A stretch of 64,000 nucleotides of DNA, from contig NZ_VFPT01000001.1 of the NCBI RefSeq assembly GCF_006716865.1, positions 1,731,001 to 1,795,000 of the forward strand, in the 5' to 3' direction. The position numbers and the translations under genes are program-made. This DNA is from Roseinatronobacter monicus (GTDB lineage Bacteria; Pseudomonadota; Alphaproteobacteria; Rhodobacterales; Rhodobacteraceae). The notes beneath the pieces were generated by a model. The model had not been told where the DNA came from. It made no database searches and saw only the letters and a list, made by a program, of their open reading frames with translations. Positions 47,740 to 57,347 of this stretch are shown in pieces (the first letter of the stretch is position 1; each line of letters begins with the position of its first letter).

Positions 47740-48359
47740 AAGAATGCCTCATCAAAACTGCCGCGGCCCGGTTCTGGCAAACGGGCTTTGAAGCGCGACA
47801 AATCAAGGATCTCGGCCTCTGGCAGACCCAGATCAATATGCGTGGCCATCACCGCCATTCCTCCGCCAGCCAGATGCTGGCGCACCACATCCACAAACAG
47901 CGCAACCGACGCCGTATCCAGCGAGACTGTGGGCTCGTCCAGCACCCAGACCGGTCGACCCGTCACCATCAACCGTGCCAGTCCAAGCCGCCGCTTTTGT
48001 CCCGCTGACAGGTTTTGCGCCGCGCGTTCCGCCAGACCGCGCAAATTCATCTGCTCTAGCGCAGTATCAATTCCGATGGTGCCATAAATCGCCGCCCAGA
48101 AACGCAGGTTTTCCGCCACGGTCAGGGTGGCCTTGATCCCATCGGCATGTGCCGCATAGGCAATGGCATCAGGCGCACAGTCAATCTTGCCCGCCAATGC
48201 GGGCTGCAATCCGGCAATGGTGCGCAACAAGGTTGTCTTGCCGCAGCCGTTGGGTCCGCGCAACACGAGGGCCGCACCGGGGGTCACTGTGAAACTTACC
48301 CCCTCCAACAAGGCAAGCCCCCCCCGTGCGCAGGCAATATTCGTTACACCAAGCGCCAC
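47736..48359 (-). CDS. ccmA: heme exporter ATP-binding protein CcmA
   Basis: 207 residues from GTG 48359. ABC ATPase: Walker [10 protein letters not shown] (about 34-42), signature [14 protein letters not shown], Walker [13 protein letters not shown]. Powers the CcmABCD complex. The start is uncertain: the open frame continues to TTG 48401, but that codon lies inside the repeated GAGTATTT element, which argues against it; the protein from GTG 48359 begins [13 protein letters not shown], like other CcmA proteins. The Mth938-like gene stop is 63 bp upstream. Confidence 0.9.
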   Translation of the reverse strand: MALGVTNIACARGGLALLEGVSFTVTPGAALVLRGPNGCGKTTLLRTIAGLQPALAGKIDCAPDAIAYAAHADGIKATLTVAENLRFWAAIYGTIGIDTALEQMNLRGLAERAAQNLSAGQKRRLGLARLMVTGRPVWVLDEPTVSLDTASVALFVDVVRQHLAGGGMAVMATHIDLGLPEAEILDLSRFKARLPEPGRGSFDEAFL

Positions 48360-48387
48360 AGGCTGCCCCGCTGCGCACAAACCCGCA

Positions 48388-48421
48388 TCATTTTCTTGCA
48401 ATAAATACTCAAATCCCGCCC
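48388..48421 (-). repeat. GAGTATTT intergenic element, copy 2
   Basis: Minus strand: GGGCGGGATTTGAGTATTT, three variable bases, then GCAAGAAAATGA. It is directly against the stop codon of the Mth938-like gene and ahead of ccmA. 31/34 identical to copy 1. Confidence 0.7.
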
Positions 48422-48778
48422 TCAGCCCACAGGCAAAACGGCAAGGGCAACGCGCCTCTGTTCGGACAGCAGAACGTTATATGTCCGACAGGCGGCGGGG
48501 CTGTCCATTGCCTCGACCCCCAATCCGGCATCCTCCAGCGCGCCCCGCAAGGGTGCCGGAATATGCGCAATCTCACCGCCTGTGCCGATGAACACGACAT
48601 CCACTTGTCCAGCCAGCGCCAGCAGCGCTTCGGTGTCGTCATATCCGCCCCATGGCAGCACCTGCCCTGGCACGACCAGCAAAGGGGCCTCATGCGCCAC
48701 GCCGCCGATGCGGAAGAAACCCGGCCCGTATCCTTCGACGGGCTGAGCCGCACCGAAATCAACTTCGGTCAGGCGCAT
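48422..48778 (-). CDS. Mth938-like domain protein (DUF498)
   Basis: 118 residues. The fold markers are [26 protein letters not shown], then [30 protein letters not shown] and [27 protein letters not shown]. Members include human NDUFAF3, a complex I assembly factor; the bacterial function is not established. I start at ATG 48778, one base after the secF stop, so it is probably coupled to secDF. Upstream frame inside secF is ignored. Confidence 0.82.
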   Translation of the reverse strand: MRLTEVDFGAAQPVEGYGPGFFRIGGVAHEAPLLVVPGQVLPWGGYDDTEALLALAGQVDVVFIGTGGEIAHIPAPLRGALEDAGLGVEAMDSPAACRTYNVLLSEQRRVALAVLPVG

Positions 48779-48779
48779 C

Positions 48780-49751
48780 TCAACTCTCCTTGACGCCGAA
48801 CTGGGTGCCTGCCGTATCACCCGAATTCTTGGACCAGTCGCGTTTGACCCCAAGCCGCAGCAACACCGCCGAGGCCACGAAGACCGAGGAATACGTCCCC
48901 ACGATCACACCCCAGATCATGGCAAATACAAATCCACGGATCACATCGCCCCCAAGGATGAACAGCGCAAGCAGTGCGAGCAATGTGGTGACCGAGGTCA
49001 TCACCGTGCGCGACAGCGTCTCGTTGATGGACAGGGTCAGCACTTCCTTGAGAGGGCGCTTTTTGTATTTGATCAGGTTCTCGCGCACCCGGTCAAACAC
49101 CACCACCGTATCATTCAGCGAGTAGCCCACGATTGTCAGGAGTGCAGCAATAATCGCCAGATCAAAGCGGATCTGTAGCACGCTGAAAATCCCGATTGTC
49201 AGCACAATGTCATGCACCAATGCGGCCACCGCGCCCACAGAGAACTGCCATTCAAAGCGCAGCCAGATATAGAACAGCACCGCCGCAAGCGCCAGAACCA
49301 CCGAGATGATGGCTGACTGGATCAACTCCCCCGACACCTTTGGCCCGACCGAATCTACGGCGGCAAAAGTCAGCGTCGGGTCCAAACCCTGCAACGCGTC
49401 GCGCACCGCAGAAATCTGTTCTGTGGTGATGGCCTCTGTGCCTTCCTGTGCCTGAATACGCACCATCGCAACATGACGATCAGTCCCGAAGGCAGGGTCG
49501 AACACTTCTGTGATGGCCACATCGCCAAAGCCCAGCGGCATAATCGCCGCGCGGTATTCGCCGATATCGACCGGGGCCTGCGCCTCGGTGCGGATCGAGG
49601 TGCCGCCACGGAAATCGATGCCGAAATTCAGCCCCATCACCGCGAACGCGACGATCGACAGCACCATCGCCACCACAGAGCCGCCGAAAGTTGTCTTCCA
49701 ATGACGGAAGAAGTCAACAGAGGTGCCTTGCGGAACCAGTTTAAGTCGCAT
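48780..49751 (-). CDS. secF: protein translocase subunit SecF
   Basis: 323 residues, six helices. N-terminal helix, periplasmic domain (GIDFRGGTSIRTEAQAPVDIG) and C-terminal bundle with GYSLNDTVVVFDRVRENL and NETLSRTVMTSVTTLL. Works with SecD to use the proton gradient during late protein export. Start ATG 49751, 10 bp after secD. Confidence 0.95.
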   Translation of the reverse strand: MRLKLVPQGTSVDFFRHWKTTFGGSVVAMVLSIVAFAVMGLNFGIDFRGGTSIRTEAQAPVDIGEYRAAIMPLGFGDVAITEVFDPAFGTDRHVAMVRIQAQEGTEAITTEQISAVRDALQGLDPTLTFAAVDSVGPKVSGELIQSAIISVVLALAAVLFYIWLRFEWQFSVGAVAALVHDIVLTIGIFSVLQIRFDLAIIAALLTIVGYSLNDTVVVFDRVRENLIKYKKRPLKEVLTLSINETLSRTVMTSVTTLLALLALFILGGDVIRGFVFAMIWGVIVGTYSSVFVASAVLLRLGVKRDWSKNSGDTAGTQFGVKES

Positions 49752-49761
49752 GTTCAACCCC

Positions 49762-51429
49762 TCAGATTGCGAGTGTTTTCGGGCGTCTGCGCTCGAAATA
49801 GATAACCATCATCAGCCGCGTGACCATCAGCGCCGTAAAGACCGACGTCAGAATGCCCAAGCCCAGCGTGATCGCAAAGCCCCGCACCGGACCAGAGCCC
49901 ATCGCAAACAGGATCAATGCTGTGATGAAAGTGGTGATATTGGCATCCAGAATGGCTGACAATGCCTTGTCATAGCCCAGCTCGATGGCACGCGCTGGCC
50001 CTTTCGCCGTTCGCATTTCTTCGCGTATTCGCTCGAAGATCAGCACTGTCGCATCAACGGCCATACCGATTGTCAGCACGATCCCGGCAATGCCCGGCAG
50101 CGTCAGCGTGGCCCCGATCAGCGACAGAAGCGCAAATATCATCGAGATGTTCAGCAACAATGCGATATTGGCGATGATCCCGAATATGCCATAGCTGGCC
50201 AGCATGAAGCCCAGCACCGCGACCATCGCCACCATGGCGGCAATGCGGCCCGCGTCGATACTGTCTTGCCCCAATTCAGGGCCAACTGTGCGCTCTTCCA
50301 GAAAATCCATCTCGGCGGGCAGCGCGCCTGCGCGCAGCAACACGGCGAGTTGGCTTGTCTCCTCAACTGTGAACCGGCCTGTGATAATGCCCGAGCCGCC
50401 GGGAATATGGCTTTGGATCACAGGGGCAGAAATCACCTCGCCGTCCAGCACAATGGCGAAGGGATTGCCGATATTCTCGGCGGTATAGATGCCGAAAGCG
50501 CGCCCACCTGCCGGATTGAAGCGGAAATTCACTGCTGGGCGGTTGTTCTGGTCCATGCCGGGCTGTGCATCAACCAGCTGTTCGCCGGTCACGACAGGTG
50601 TTTGTTCCAGAATGTAATAGCTTCCCGGCTCGTCTATCGACGGATAGATCACCTGCCGGGGTTCGGGAACCTGATCGGGGTTTGACGTCACATTCACAAC
50701 CGGATGAAAGGTCAAGCGCGCGGTTGTGCCGATCAGCTCTTTCAGTTCTTCCGCAGAGCCGATGCCGGGCACCTGTATCAGAATCCGATCCGAGCCTTGG
50801 CGTTGAATGGTAGGCTCTCGCGTGCCTGCCTCATCCACGCGTCGACGGATGATTTCCAGCGACAGACGCATTGTGCGTTCATCCGTGGCAACGCGCTCGG
50901 CCTCGGACAGGGTGACGACGATATCTTCGCCCTCTACACGTACTTCCAGATCACGGGCCTGCGAAAACCCCGAGATTGACTGTGTCGGCTGCGCCAGTTC
51001 GCGCACGAAGCTGGCCGCCTCGTCAATCGCATCTGTATTGGTGATGCGCACCCGCAATTCGCCCGGATCATCGGATGGAATGCGCCGCACCGCGCCTACG
51101 ACGTCACGGTCGTCACGCAGCCGGTCGCGCACCGAGGGCCACATGCCGTCAATGCGGTCTGCATAGACTTCTGACACACGCACTTCTGCCAGCAGATGTG
51201 CGCCACCGCGCAAATCCAGTCCCAGATTGACCAGGAACGACGGCAGGAAGAACGGCCACGCTGCGCGCGCGTCCTGCATCGCAGCATCGCCTTGCCCTGC
51301 CTCAATCATTGCAACGGCATCATTATGTCGCTCAACCCGGTCATAGAACAGGTTGGGAATAGCGAACAACAGCGCCAAAGCGCAGATTGACCAGATCAAG
51401 ACGCGTTTCCACATCGGTATTTGCAGCAT
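49762..51429 (-). CDS. secD: protein translocase subunit SecD
   Basis: 555 residues, six helices and a large periplasmic domain. GLDLRGGAHLLAEVRVSEVY is the P1 opening, and GMAVDATVLIFERIREEMRTAKGPARAIELGYDKALSAILDANITT is typical of the C-terminal bundle. Start ATG 51429 (MLQIPMWKRVLIW), 51 bp after yajC. Part of yajC-secD-secF. Confidence 0.95.
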   Translation of the reverse strand: MLQIPMWKRVLIWSICALALLFAIPNLFYDRVERHNDAVAMIEAGQGDAAMQDARAAWPFFLPSFLVNLGLDLRGGAHLLAEVRVSEVYADRIDGMWPSVRDRLRDDRDVVGAVRRIPSDDPGELRVRITNTDAIDEAASFVRELAQPTQSISGFSQARDLEVRVEGEDIVVTLSEAERVATDERTMRLSLEIIRRRVDEAGTREPTIQRQGSDRILIQVPGIGSAEELKELIGTTARLTFHPVVNVTSNPDQVPEPRQVIYPSIDEPGSYYILEQTPVVTGEQLVDAQPGMDQNNRPAVNFRFNPAGGRAFGIYTAENIGNPFAIVLDGEVISAPVIQSHIPGGSGIITGRFTVEETSQLAVLLRAGALPAEMDFLEERTVGPELGQDSIDAGRIAAMVAMVAVLGFMLASYGIFGIIANIALLLNISMIFALLSLIGATLTLPGIAGIVLTIGMAVDATVLIFERIREEMRTAKGPARAIELGYDKALSAILDANITTFITALILFAMGSGPVRGFAITLGLGILTSVFTALMVTRLMMVIYFERRRPKTLAI

Positions 51430-51480
51430 CAGAGCATCGCCCCCGGGTGTTCAGGTGTCAGGACAGGCCGTACAGGACTG

Positions 51481-51804
51481 TCATTCTTTCGCAGCAGGCT
51501 CTGTCTTGGAAATCACATTGGCGATGGTCGCCTTGAGAACGCGAACCTTGACGCCCTCTGCAATCTCGACCTCTGCCTCGCCATCTTCCTTGACCTTGAC
51601 CACTTTGCCGATGATCCCGCCTTGGGTCACGACCTGATCGCCGCGCCGCAATGCACCGACCATTGCCTGATGTTCCTTCATCTTTTTCTGCTGTGGACGG
51701 ATCAGCAGGAAATACATGATGACGAAGATAAGAATAAAGGGAATGATCGAAATCAGACCGCTGGCGGCACCGGCATCTTGCGCATAGGCAGGTGTAACGA
51801 ACAT
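51481..51804 (-). CDS. yajC: preprotein translocase subunit YajC
   Basis: 107 residues. One membrane helix (GLISIIPFILIFVIMYFLLI) followed by RPQQKKMKEHQAMVGALRRGDQVVTQGGIIGKVVKV, the YajC signature. It associates with SecDF. I start at ATG 51804 (MFVTPAYAQDAG); upstream frame lacks an RBS. The 193-bp gap before it likely holds the yajC-secDF promoter. Confidence 0.93.
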   Translation of the reverse strand: MFVTPAYAQDAGAASGLISIIPFILIFVIMYFLLIRPQQKKMKEHQAMVGALRRGDQVVTQGGIIGKVVKVKEDGEAEVEIAEGVKVRVLKATIANVISKTEPAAKE

Positions 51805-51997
51805 GGAAGCTCCTGTCATTTGAAACCCGAAAATCCGGGCATGAAAGCACGCCCCGGACACGTATCCAAAGGGCAATTTCGCGCGCACCCTACTGGCAGG
51901 CGCGGATATTGGCAAGGCGAAGGCGGGGCGATTCAAATCTGGTTTTCATCCCATCCGGACGAAAAAGCGTGAACACCCTGTCTTGCCTGCAAGCGAT

Positions 51998-52768
51998 TCA
52001 CCACCGCCCGGACAATGCGCGCAGCAAAAGACTGCCCCGGCGCTTGAATTCCGAGCTTTGTATCCCGCCTGCCTGCACAAGATGCGGCGCTTTCGCAGCG
52101 GTTGTCAGGATTGCATCCGCCTGCCATCCCGTCAGCATGACCGGCAGCGCACAGGCGGGCACTTTGGCGCGCTGTGCCCGCGCGCGCTTTAGCCGCATCA
52201 ACCCAGCCTGCGCCAGCGCCGCGACAGCATTGTCGCGCCCATCCACCAGCGGAATACGCCCCGCCGCTTCGAGGCGCGGAACAGCCAGCAACCAGTTCGC
52301 CAGCCCGGCCGCATAGCCCATGTCGCGCAGCGGCGCTTCGGCCTGCGGCCCCACCCCCAAGGCCAACGCGCCCAGCCACATCAGATGGCCGCTGGTCGCG
52401 TTCAGGTGCGCCTCCAGTGCCGCGTTATCGGCAAAGGGGTCGCGGTAGATATCCCAGCGCCGCGCGGCGATCATCTCATGACCCAACGCAAGCGGCAGGT
52501 CAGCGGCGCGCCAGAGTTCGGCCAAGGGGCTTGCCACCTCATGGGCGCGCGGCGCTTTGCCTTGTGCAATCTCGTCCAGCACATCTGCCCAGAATTGCAG
52601 CCGCATCTCGGCAATCATCGGTTCTGCCGTCATCCACGGCGCGCGCGCGATTTCCAGATTGAAAGCATAAAGCGGCCAAAGTTGTTCACGGACATCTTCC
52701 GGCGCGGCCAAGGTCGCGGCATAGCGGTCGGGGTCACCAATGCGCAGCTTTTTTGCAAGATCATTCAT
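51998..52768 (-). CDS. squalene/phytoene synthase family protein
   Basis: 256 residues. Trans-isoprenyl-diphosphate-synthase-like: RYAATLAAPEDVREQLWPLYAFNLEIARAP, SEPMIAEMRLQFWADVLDEI-like helix, ATSGHLMWLGALALG and RDMGYAAGLANWLLAVPRLEAAGRIPL. The aspartate-rich DxxxD motifs of true synthases are not clear; it may be an NDUFAF6-like assembly factor rather than a synthase. It overlaps the methyltransferase gene by 8 bp. Confidence 0.75.
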   Translation of the reverse strand: MNDLAKKLRIGDPDRYAATLAAPEDVREQLWPLYAFNLEIARAPWMTAEPMIAEMRLQFWADVLDEIAQGKAPRAHEVASPLAELWRAADLPLALGHEMIAARRWDIYRDPFADNAALEAHLNATSGHLMWLGALALGVGPQAEAPLRDMGYAAGLANWLLAVPRLEAAGRIPLVDGRDNAVAALAQAGLMRLKRARAQRAKVPACALPVMLTGWQADAILTTAAKAPHLVQAGGIQSSEFKRRGSLLLRALSGRW

Positions 52769-53504
52769 GCGGCAAAGGTAAGTCCGGCGCGACCACCATC
52801 AAGGCATAGGCAATCTCGGACGGGGCCGCGCGCCAGCGCGCGATCTCGCGCTCGGCCTCGTCCAGCGCCTCACTCAATGCGCCGGTGGCCTCAGGGCGCA
52901 GCTTTGCGATGCGTTTGGCCATGGGGATATAATACGCCTCCCATGCGTCGCCGATCTGCATCTGCTCGCCCAACACGCGGTAGCCCGCCGCCGCGACCCG
53001 CGCCCGAATGCCTGCCACATCGGTGATTTGCGGATACTCGGCCCAGAAAGCGCGCGCAGCCTCGGACGGGCGGGACAAAAGACACGGCTCGGAAAACGCC
53101 ACTGCCCCACCCGGTGCAAGTGCTGTGCGCCACCGCGTCAGCCCCTCGGTCACGCCCAGAAAATACAATGCACCCGCGCACCAGATCAGATCATACGGAC
53201 CCTTCAGCGCGGCCATATCTTCCTGATACACCTGCACGCGCGCACCAAAGGGGGCCGTGCGCTTTTGTGCGGCTGCCACGAAATGGGCGATCTGGTCCAC
53301 CGCGTCGATCTGCGCTTGTGGCCGTTCCTTGGCCAACGTGACCGTATCCGCACCCGACCCGCAGCCCGCATCGCAAATCCGCGCCGCTGACGGCGTTGCT
53401 GCGACCGACAAGGCCCAGCCAAGATCTGCCGCCGCCCCCGGCCCTTCGCGCGCCAGATCCGTGTAGAGCGTCAGAAAGGCGTCTTCGCGGGTCAGGTCGG
53501 ACAT
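52761..53504 (-). CDS. class I SAM-dependent methyltransferase
   Basis: 247 residues. SAM motif I is RICDAGCGSGADTVTLAKE, then IDAVDQIAHFVAAAQKRT and FDLIWCAGALYFLGVTEGLTRWRTALAPGGAVAFSEP-type blocks. Substrate unknown. It starts inside cimA (13-bp overlap) and overlaps the next gene by 8 bp, so it lies in the middle of a tightly packed operon. Confidence 0.85.
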   Translation of the reverse strand: MSDLTREDAFLTLYTDLAREGPGAAADLGWALSVAATPSAARICDAGCGSGADTVTLAKERPQAQIDAVDQIAHFVAAAQKRTAPFGARVQVYQEDMAALKGPYDLIWCAGALYFLGVTEGLTRWRTALAPGGAVAFSEPCLLSRPSEAARAFWAEYPQITDVAGIRARVAAAGYRVLGEQMQIGDAWEAYYIPMAKRIAKLRPEATGALSEALDEAEREIARWRAAPSEIAYALMVVAPDLPLPHE

Positions 53505-55120
53505 GAGCGCACTCCGTCGCGCAGAAATTTCCAGACAACGGCATCGAGCAACGCCTCGAAACTCGCATCCACTATGTTGGGCGACACCCCCACGGTCGAC
53601 CAGCGGCGGCCCTGCCCGTCCTCGGAATCGATGATGACGCGGGTCACAGCCTCGGTCCCGCCTTGGGTGATACGCACCTTGAAATCGACCAGCTTCATGT
53701 CATCAATCGCAGCCTGATAGGGGCCAAGATCTTTCGCCAGCGCTTTTGCCAGCGCATTGACCGGGCCGCGATCATGCCCCTCAGAATCCATCGATTCCGA
53801 CACCGAGAGCTTCTTTTCGTCTCCGATCTTGACCACGACCACCGCCTCGGACAGCGTGACCATCTGGTTATACTTGTTCTTGCGCCGCTCGACCGTGACG
53901 CGGTAGCGCTTGACCTCGAAGAAATCGGGCACCTGCCCCAGCGCGCGCCGCGCGAGCAATTCGAAACTCGCCTGCGCGCTGTCATAGGCATAGCCCACGT
54001 CCTCACGCGTTTTGATCTCGTCGAGAATCACGCCAAGGCGCGGGTCGCCCTTGGCCACCGCAACGCCCATATCTTCCAGCCGCATACGCAGATTCGACTG
54101 CCCCGCCTGATTGGACATCGGCACCACGCGGGCATTGCCCACGGTCGCAGGCGCGATATGCTCATAGGTGCTGGGGTCTTTGAGAATGGCGCTGGCATGC
54201 AATCCGGCCTTATGCGCAAAGGCCGAGGCCCCGACATAGGGCAGCGTACGCAGCGGCACGCGGTTCAGAATATCATCCAGCTTGCGCGAAATGCGCAGCA
54301 GCCCCTGAAGCGCGTCATGGCTGACACCCGTCTCGAACCGGTCGGCATAGGCGGGCTTCAACAGCAGCGTCGGGATCAACGTGGTGAGCGAGGCATTGCC
54401 GCACCGCTCCCCCAACCCGTTCAGCGTGCCTTGAATGTGGCGCGCGCCGGCCTCTACAGCCGCCAGCGAACAGGCCACGGCTTGCCCCGTATCATCATGG
54501 CAATGAATGCCCAAGCGATTGCCCGGAATGCCGCTGTCAATCACCGCCTTGGTGATGGCCCGAATTTCACTTGGCAGCGTGCCGCCATTGGTGTCGCACA
54601 AAACCACCCAACGCGCGCCCGCATCATGGGCGGCGTGCAGGGCTTGCAAGGCGTAGTCCGGATTCGCCTTGTGGCCGTCAAAGAAATGCTCGGCATCAAA
54701 ATGTGCCTCGCGCCCTTGGGCCACGCAATGTTTGATCGACGCACCAATATTGTCGATATTCTCATCAAGGCTGATCCCAAGGGCCGTGGTCACATGAAAA
54801 TCATGGGTCTTGCCCACCAGACAGACCGCAGATGTGCCTGCATTCAGCACTGCCGCCAGCACATCATCATTCTCCGCGGACCGCCCCGCGCGCTTGGTCA
54901 TGCCAAAGGCGGTGAAGATGGCCTTGGTTTGCGGTTTTGCGGCGAAAAACTCGCTGTCAGTGGGGTTCGCACCGGGCCAGCCGCCCTCGATATAGTCAAT
55001 GCCGAGGCTGTCGAGCATGGCCGCGATGGCGTGTTTCTCCGGCGTCGAGAATTGCACACCCTGCGTCTGCTGGCCGTCGCGGAGCGTGGTGTCGTAGAGG
55101 GTGAGGCGCTCACGGGTCAT
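53492..55120 (-). CDS. cimA: (R)-citramalate synthase
   Basis: 542 residues; condenses pyruvate and acetyl-CoA to citramalate, entering the threonine-independent isoleucine route. HMGL-like barrel: [83 protein letters not shown] with the metal histidines; C-terminal LeuA-type regulatory domain ([22 protein letters not shown]). The cysS start is upstream with a 4-bp overlap. Confidence 0.93.
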   Translation of the reverse strand: MTRERLTLYDTTLRDGQQTQGVQFSTPEKHAIAAMLDSLGIDYIEGGWPGANPTDSEFFAAKPQTKAIFTAFGMTKRAGRSAENDDVLAAVLNAGTSAVCLVGKTHDFHVTTALGISLDENIDNIGASIKHCVAQGREAHFDAEHFFDGHKANPDYALQALHAAHDAGARWVVLCDTNGGTLPSEIRAITKAVIDSGIPGNRLGIHCHDDTGQAVACSLAAVEAGARHIQGTLNGLGERCGNASLTTLIPTLLLKPAYADRFETGVSHDALQGLLRISRKLDDILNRVPLRTLPYVGASAFAHKAGLHASAILKDPSTYEHIAPATVGNARVVPMSNQAGQSNLRMRLEDMGVAVAKGDPRLGVILDEIKTREDVGYAYDSAQASFELLARRALGQVPDFFEVKRYRVTVERRKNKYNQMVTLSEAVVVVKIGDEKKLSVSESMDSEGHDRGPVNALAKALAKDLGPYQAAIDDMKLVDFKVRITQGGTEAVTRVIIDSEDGQGRRWSTVGVSPNIVDASFEALLDAVVWKFLRDGVRSCPT

Positions 55121-56616
55121 TTGAGGGCCTCTAGTTTGCTGGGGTCGAAGTCACTTGGCACCCTCGCCGAGGGCCCACCTTGGAAGTTCTGAACCCTCAA
55201 GCCTGTACTTTCGAGTGCTCGCTTCAATGCATCAGCCGCCTCGTAATTCTTTTCCATTCTTAGCGACTGCCACTTTTCCAGAAACGGTACAATTTCATTT
55301 AAAAACAATGGAGTATTTCCACTCGACATCGTTCCTGAAAGTGTCACATGATACTCACGAAACCATTGCACATTTTCTGAATTAGGGAAACCAAGTAGAG
55401 TCATCGCAGACTTGAGCTCTGCGGTCTTATTGGCTTTCGCCAATTCATGAAGTCTCGCAATCGCAGCTGGTGTATTGAGATCATCCGCAAGCACGTCTGA
55501 AGCTGAAAAGTCGACTATGTTGCTAGCTTTGACACCTTCAGTCAAATTGTACCAACCAGAGAGCGTTCTCTTGCATTCTCGCGCTTTCTCCTCCGTCCAA
55601 TCCATCGGACTCCGATAGTGCGTGGACAGCATCACAAACCGGATCACCTCGCCCGGCCAGCCCTGATCTAGCAAATCCCGCACTGTGAAGAAATTGCCCA
55701 AGGATTTGGACATCTTCTTGCCCTCGACCTGCACCATCTCGTTATGCAGCCAGTAGCGCGCAAATTCGCCATGCGCGGCCCCCTCATGCTTGTGGGCACA
55801 GCAAGATTGCGCGATCTCGTTCTCATGATGGGGGAATTGCAAATCAATGCCGCCACCATGAATGTCAAACCCATGCGGATGCGCCAGCGCTTCAGCGCTC
55901 AAGCGCCCCTCGGCCAGCGGTTTTTGCCACAGCAAGTCATCCGCCATGGCCGAGCATTCGATATGCCAGCCCGGACGCCCCCGCCCCCAAGGGCTGTCCC
56001 AACCCGGCTCTTCCGCGCTTGACGGCTTCCACAAGACGAAGTCCATCGGGTCACGCTTGTATGGTGCGACCTCGACCCGCGCGCCTGCGATCATGTCATC
56101 GACCGACCGGCCCGACAGCGCGCCGTAATCGGGGTAGCTGCGCACATCGAACAGCACATGCCCCTCTGCCGCATAGGCATGACCCTTGGCGACAAGCCCC
56201 TCGATCATCTCGACCATCTGGGCGATATACTCGGTCGCGCGCGGCTCGTGGTCAGGGCGCAGCGCGCCCAAGGCGTCCATATCCGCGTGATACCAGTCAA
56301 TCGTCTCATCCGTCAGCGCGCGGATGATCTCGTTCAAGGGGCGTTTATCGCCCGCCTCCTGCAACACGCGTGCGCGGGTATTGATCTTGTCATCGACATC
56401 CGTGAAATTGCGCGCATAGGTCACCTGATCCGCACCATATTCATGGCGCAACAACCGATACAGCACATCGAACACCACGACAGGCCGCGCATTGCCCAAA
56501 TGCGCGCGGTCATAGACCGTGGGGCCGCAGACATACATCCGCACATTCTGGGGGTCCAAGGGCACGAAGGGGTCTTTGCGGCGGGTGCGCGAATTGTGCA
56601 GTCTGATTTCGGTCAT
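55117..56616 (-). CDS. cysS: cysteinyl-tRNA synthetase
   Basis: 499 residues; class I. Zinc and HIGH-region: [19 protein letters not shown] (about 27-45), [24 protein letters not shown] and [16 protein letters not shown]. The C-terminal 160 residues, which carry the tRNA-binding helical domain, are coded by AT-rich DNA; the line 55261-55320 has 22 G+C of 60, against about 60% in the line 55621-55680. The boundary near 55610 is sharp. A foreign 3' segment is likely (see findings). The protein is complete and in frame. Confidence 0.94.
   Translation of the reverse strand: MTEIRLHNSRTRRKDPFVPLDPQNVRMYVCGPTVYDRAHLGNARPVVVFDVLYRLLRHEYGADQVTYARNFTDVDDKINTRARVLQEAGDKRPLNEIIRALTDETIDWYHADMDALGALRPDHEPRATEYIAQMVEMIEGLVAKGHAYAAEGHVLFDVRSYPDYGALSGRSVDDMIAGARVEVAPYKRDPMDFVLWKPSSAEEPGWDSPWGRGRPGWHIECSAMADDLLWQKPLAEGRLSAEALAHPHGFDIHGGGIDLQFPHHENEIAQSCCAHKHEGAAHGEFARYWLHNEMVQVEGKKMSKSLGNFFTVRDLLDQGWPGEVIRFVMLSTHYRSPMDWTEEKARECKRTLSGWYNLTEGVKASNIVDFSASDVLADDLNTPAAIARLHELAKANKTAELKSAMTLLGFPNSENVQWFREYHVTLSGTMSSGNTPLFLNEIVPFLEKWQSLRMEKNYEAADALKRALESTGLRVQNFQGGPSARVPSDFDPSKLEALK
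55150..55610 (-). other. AT-rich 3' third of cysS
   Basis: About 460 bp of distinctly lower G+C than the rest of cysS and neighbouring cimA, still in frame, encoding the C-terminal helical domain ([21 protein letters not shown] through [17 protein letters not shown] end). Boundaries by eye. Confidence 0.55.
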
Positions 56617-56795
56617 GCCATCCTCTCAAGGCGCGCGGGCCCGGCGGAAGGTGCTGTCAGACAAGGAAGAATGCCAAAAAGACCAACCGCCGAGAAACTC
56701 AGCGGCAAATGCAGCAGGTAATGATGCGGGTCAAGGTCTTCATGCGTGCGACCATATGCGCGCGAAACTGGCCTGCCAAGCCCGAAAATGCCAAT

Positions 56796-56825
56796 GCCCG
56801 CGCCTTTGGAAGGAAAGGCGCGGGC
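56796..56825. terminator. 12-bp perfect hairpin between DUF5368 and cysS
   Basis: GCCCGCGCCTTT pairs perfectly with AAAGGCGCGGGC (loop GGAAGG on the plus strand). It lies just past the stop of the DUF5368 gene (56884). On the minus strand it is followed by ATTGGCATTTTC, so it is a plausible but not textbook terminator of the SQR-like/DUF5368 transcript. Confidence 0.55.
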
Positions 56826-56883
56826 AGGCAAGCCGATCAGCACTGGGAGAAACCGCGATCAGCCACTCTTCCGGTGCAAAGTC

Positions 56884-57240
56884 TCAGATGTCGGATGTCC
56901 TGCCCCGCACAAAAGATTGCACCACATAGACAAGGATCGCAAAGCCGACCGCCCCTGCGCCAAACACACCCAGCAGCACCAGCCAGTCAATCGGCCCGCC
57001 AATATCGCGAAAGCCCGAGTTCGTCATCAGCATGACAAACCACACGGCAAGGACACCGCCGACAGGCATTGACAGTTGCGCCAGCAGAAACTTGCGCATC
57101 GACATCGCCCGATCCCGGATCAAAACATACAGATATGCCGCTGTAATCGCGGCGGCGACCGCAACCATGGCCCAGAACAGACCTCGCCCAAACATCTCCT
57201 CGAACACGGCGATGATCGTCATGAAACTGAATTCTTCCAT
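56884..57240 (-). CDS. DUF5368-like small membrane protein
   Basis: 118 residues with three membrane helices (GLFWAMVAVAAAITAAYLYVLI, SMPVGGVLAVWFVMLM, WLVLLGVFGAGAVGFAILVYVV). Matches my memory of DUF5368, an alphaproteobacterial family of unknown function. It lies downstream of the SQR-like gene on the same strand, 107 bp away with one GAGTATTT element between. AAAGG lies eight bases before ATG 57240. A membrane partner for the SQR-like flavoprotein is a reasonable guess. Confidence 0.65.
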   Translation of the reverse strand: MEEFSFMTIIAVFEEMFGRGLFWAMVAVAAAITAAYLYVLIRDRAMSMRKFLLAQLSMPVGGVLAVWFVMLMTNSGFRDIGGPIDWLVLLGVFGAGAVGFAILVYVVQSFVRGRTSDI

Positions 57241-57267
57241 TCTCTTAACCTTTCTGCCGACAAGATT

Positions 57268-57290
57268 TCATTTTCTTGCCTCAAATACTC
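57268..57290 (-). repeat. GAGTATTT intergenic element, copy 3
   Basis: Minus strand: GAGTATTT, three variable bases, then GCAAGAAAATGA, between the SQR-like stop and the DUF5368 start. The upstream GGGCGGGATTT part of copies 1 and 2 is replaced by a different G/C-rich run. Confidence 0.65.
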
Positions 57291-57347
57291 GCGGGGGAGA
57301 CGGGCTTGCCCGCCGAGGGGGCGGCAGCCCCCTCATCACGTTTGCCT

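Noticed and set aside
56613-56843. 76-codon minus-strand ORF overlapping the cysS start by 4 bp
   Set aside because: It contains the perfect 12-bp hairpin (56796-56825) near its start, has no clear ribosome site and no recognisable protein.
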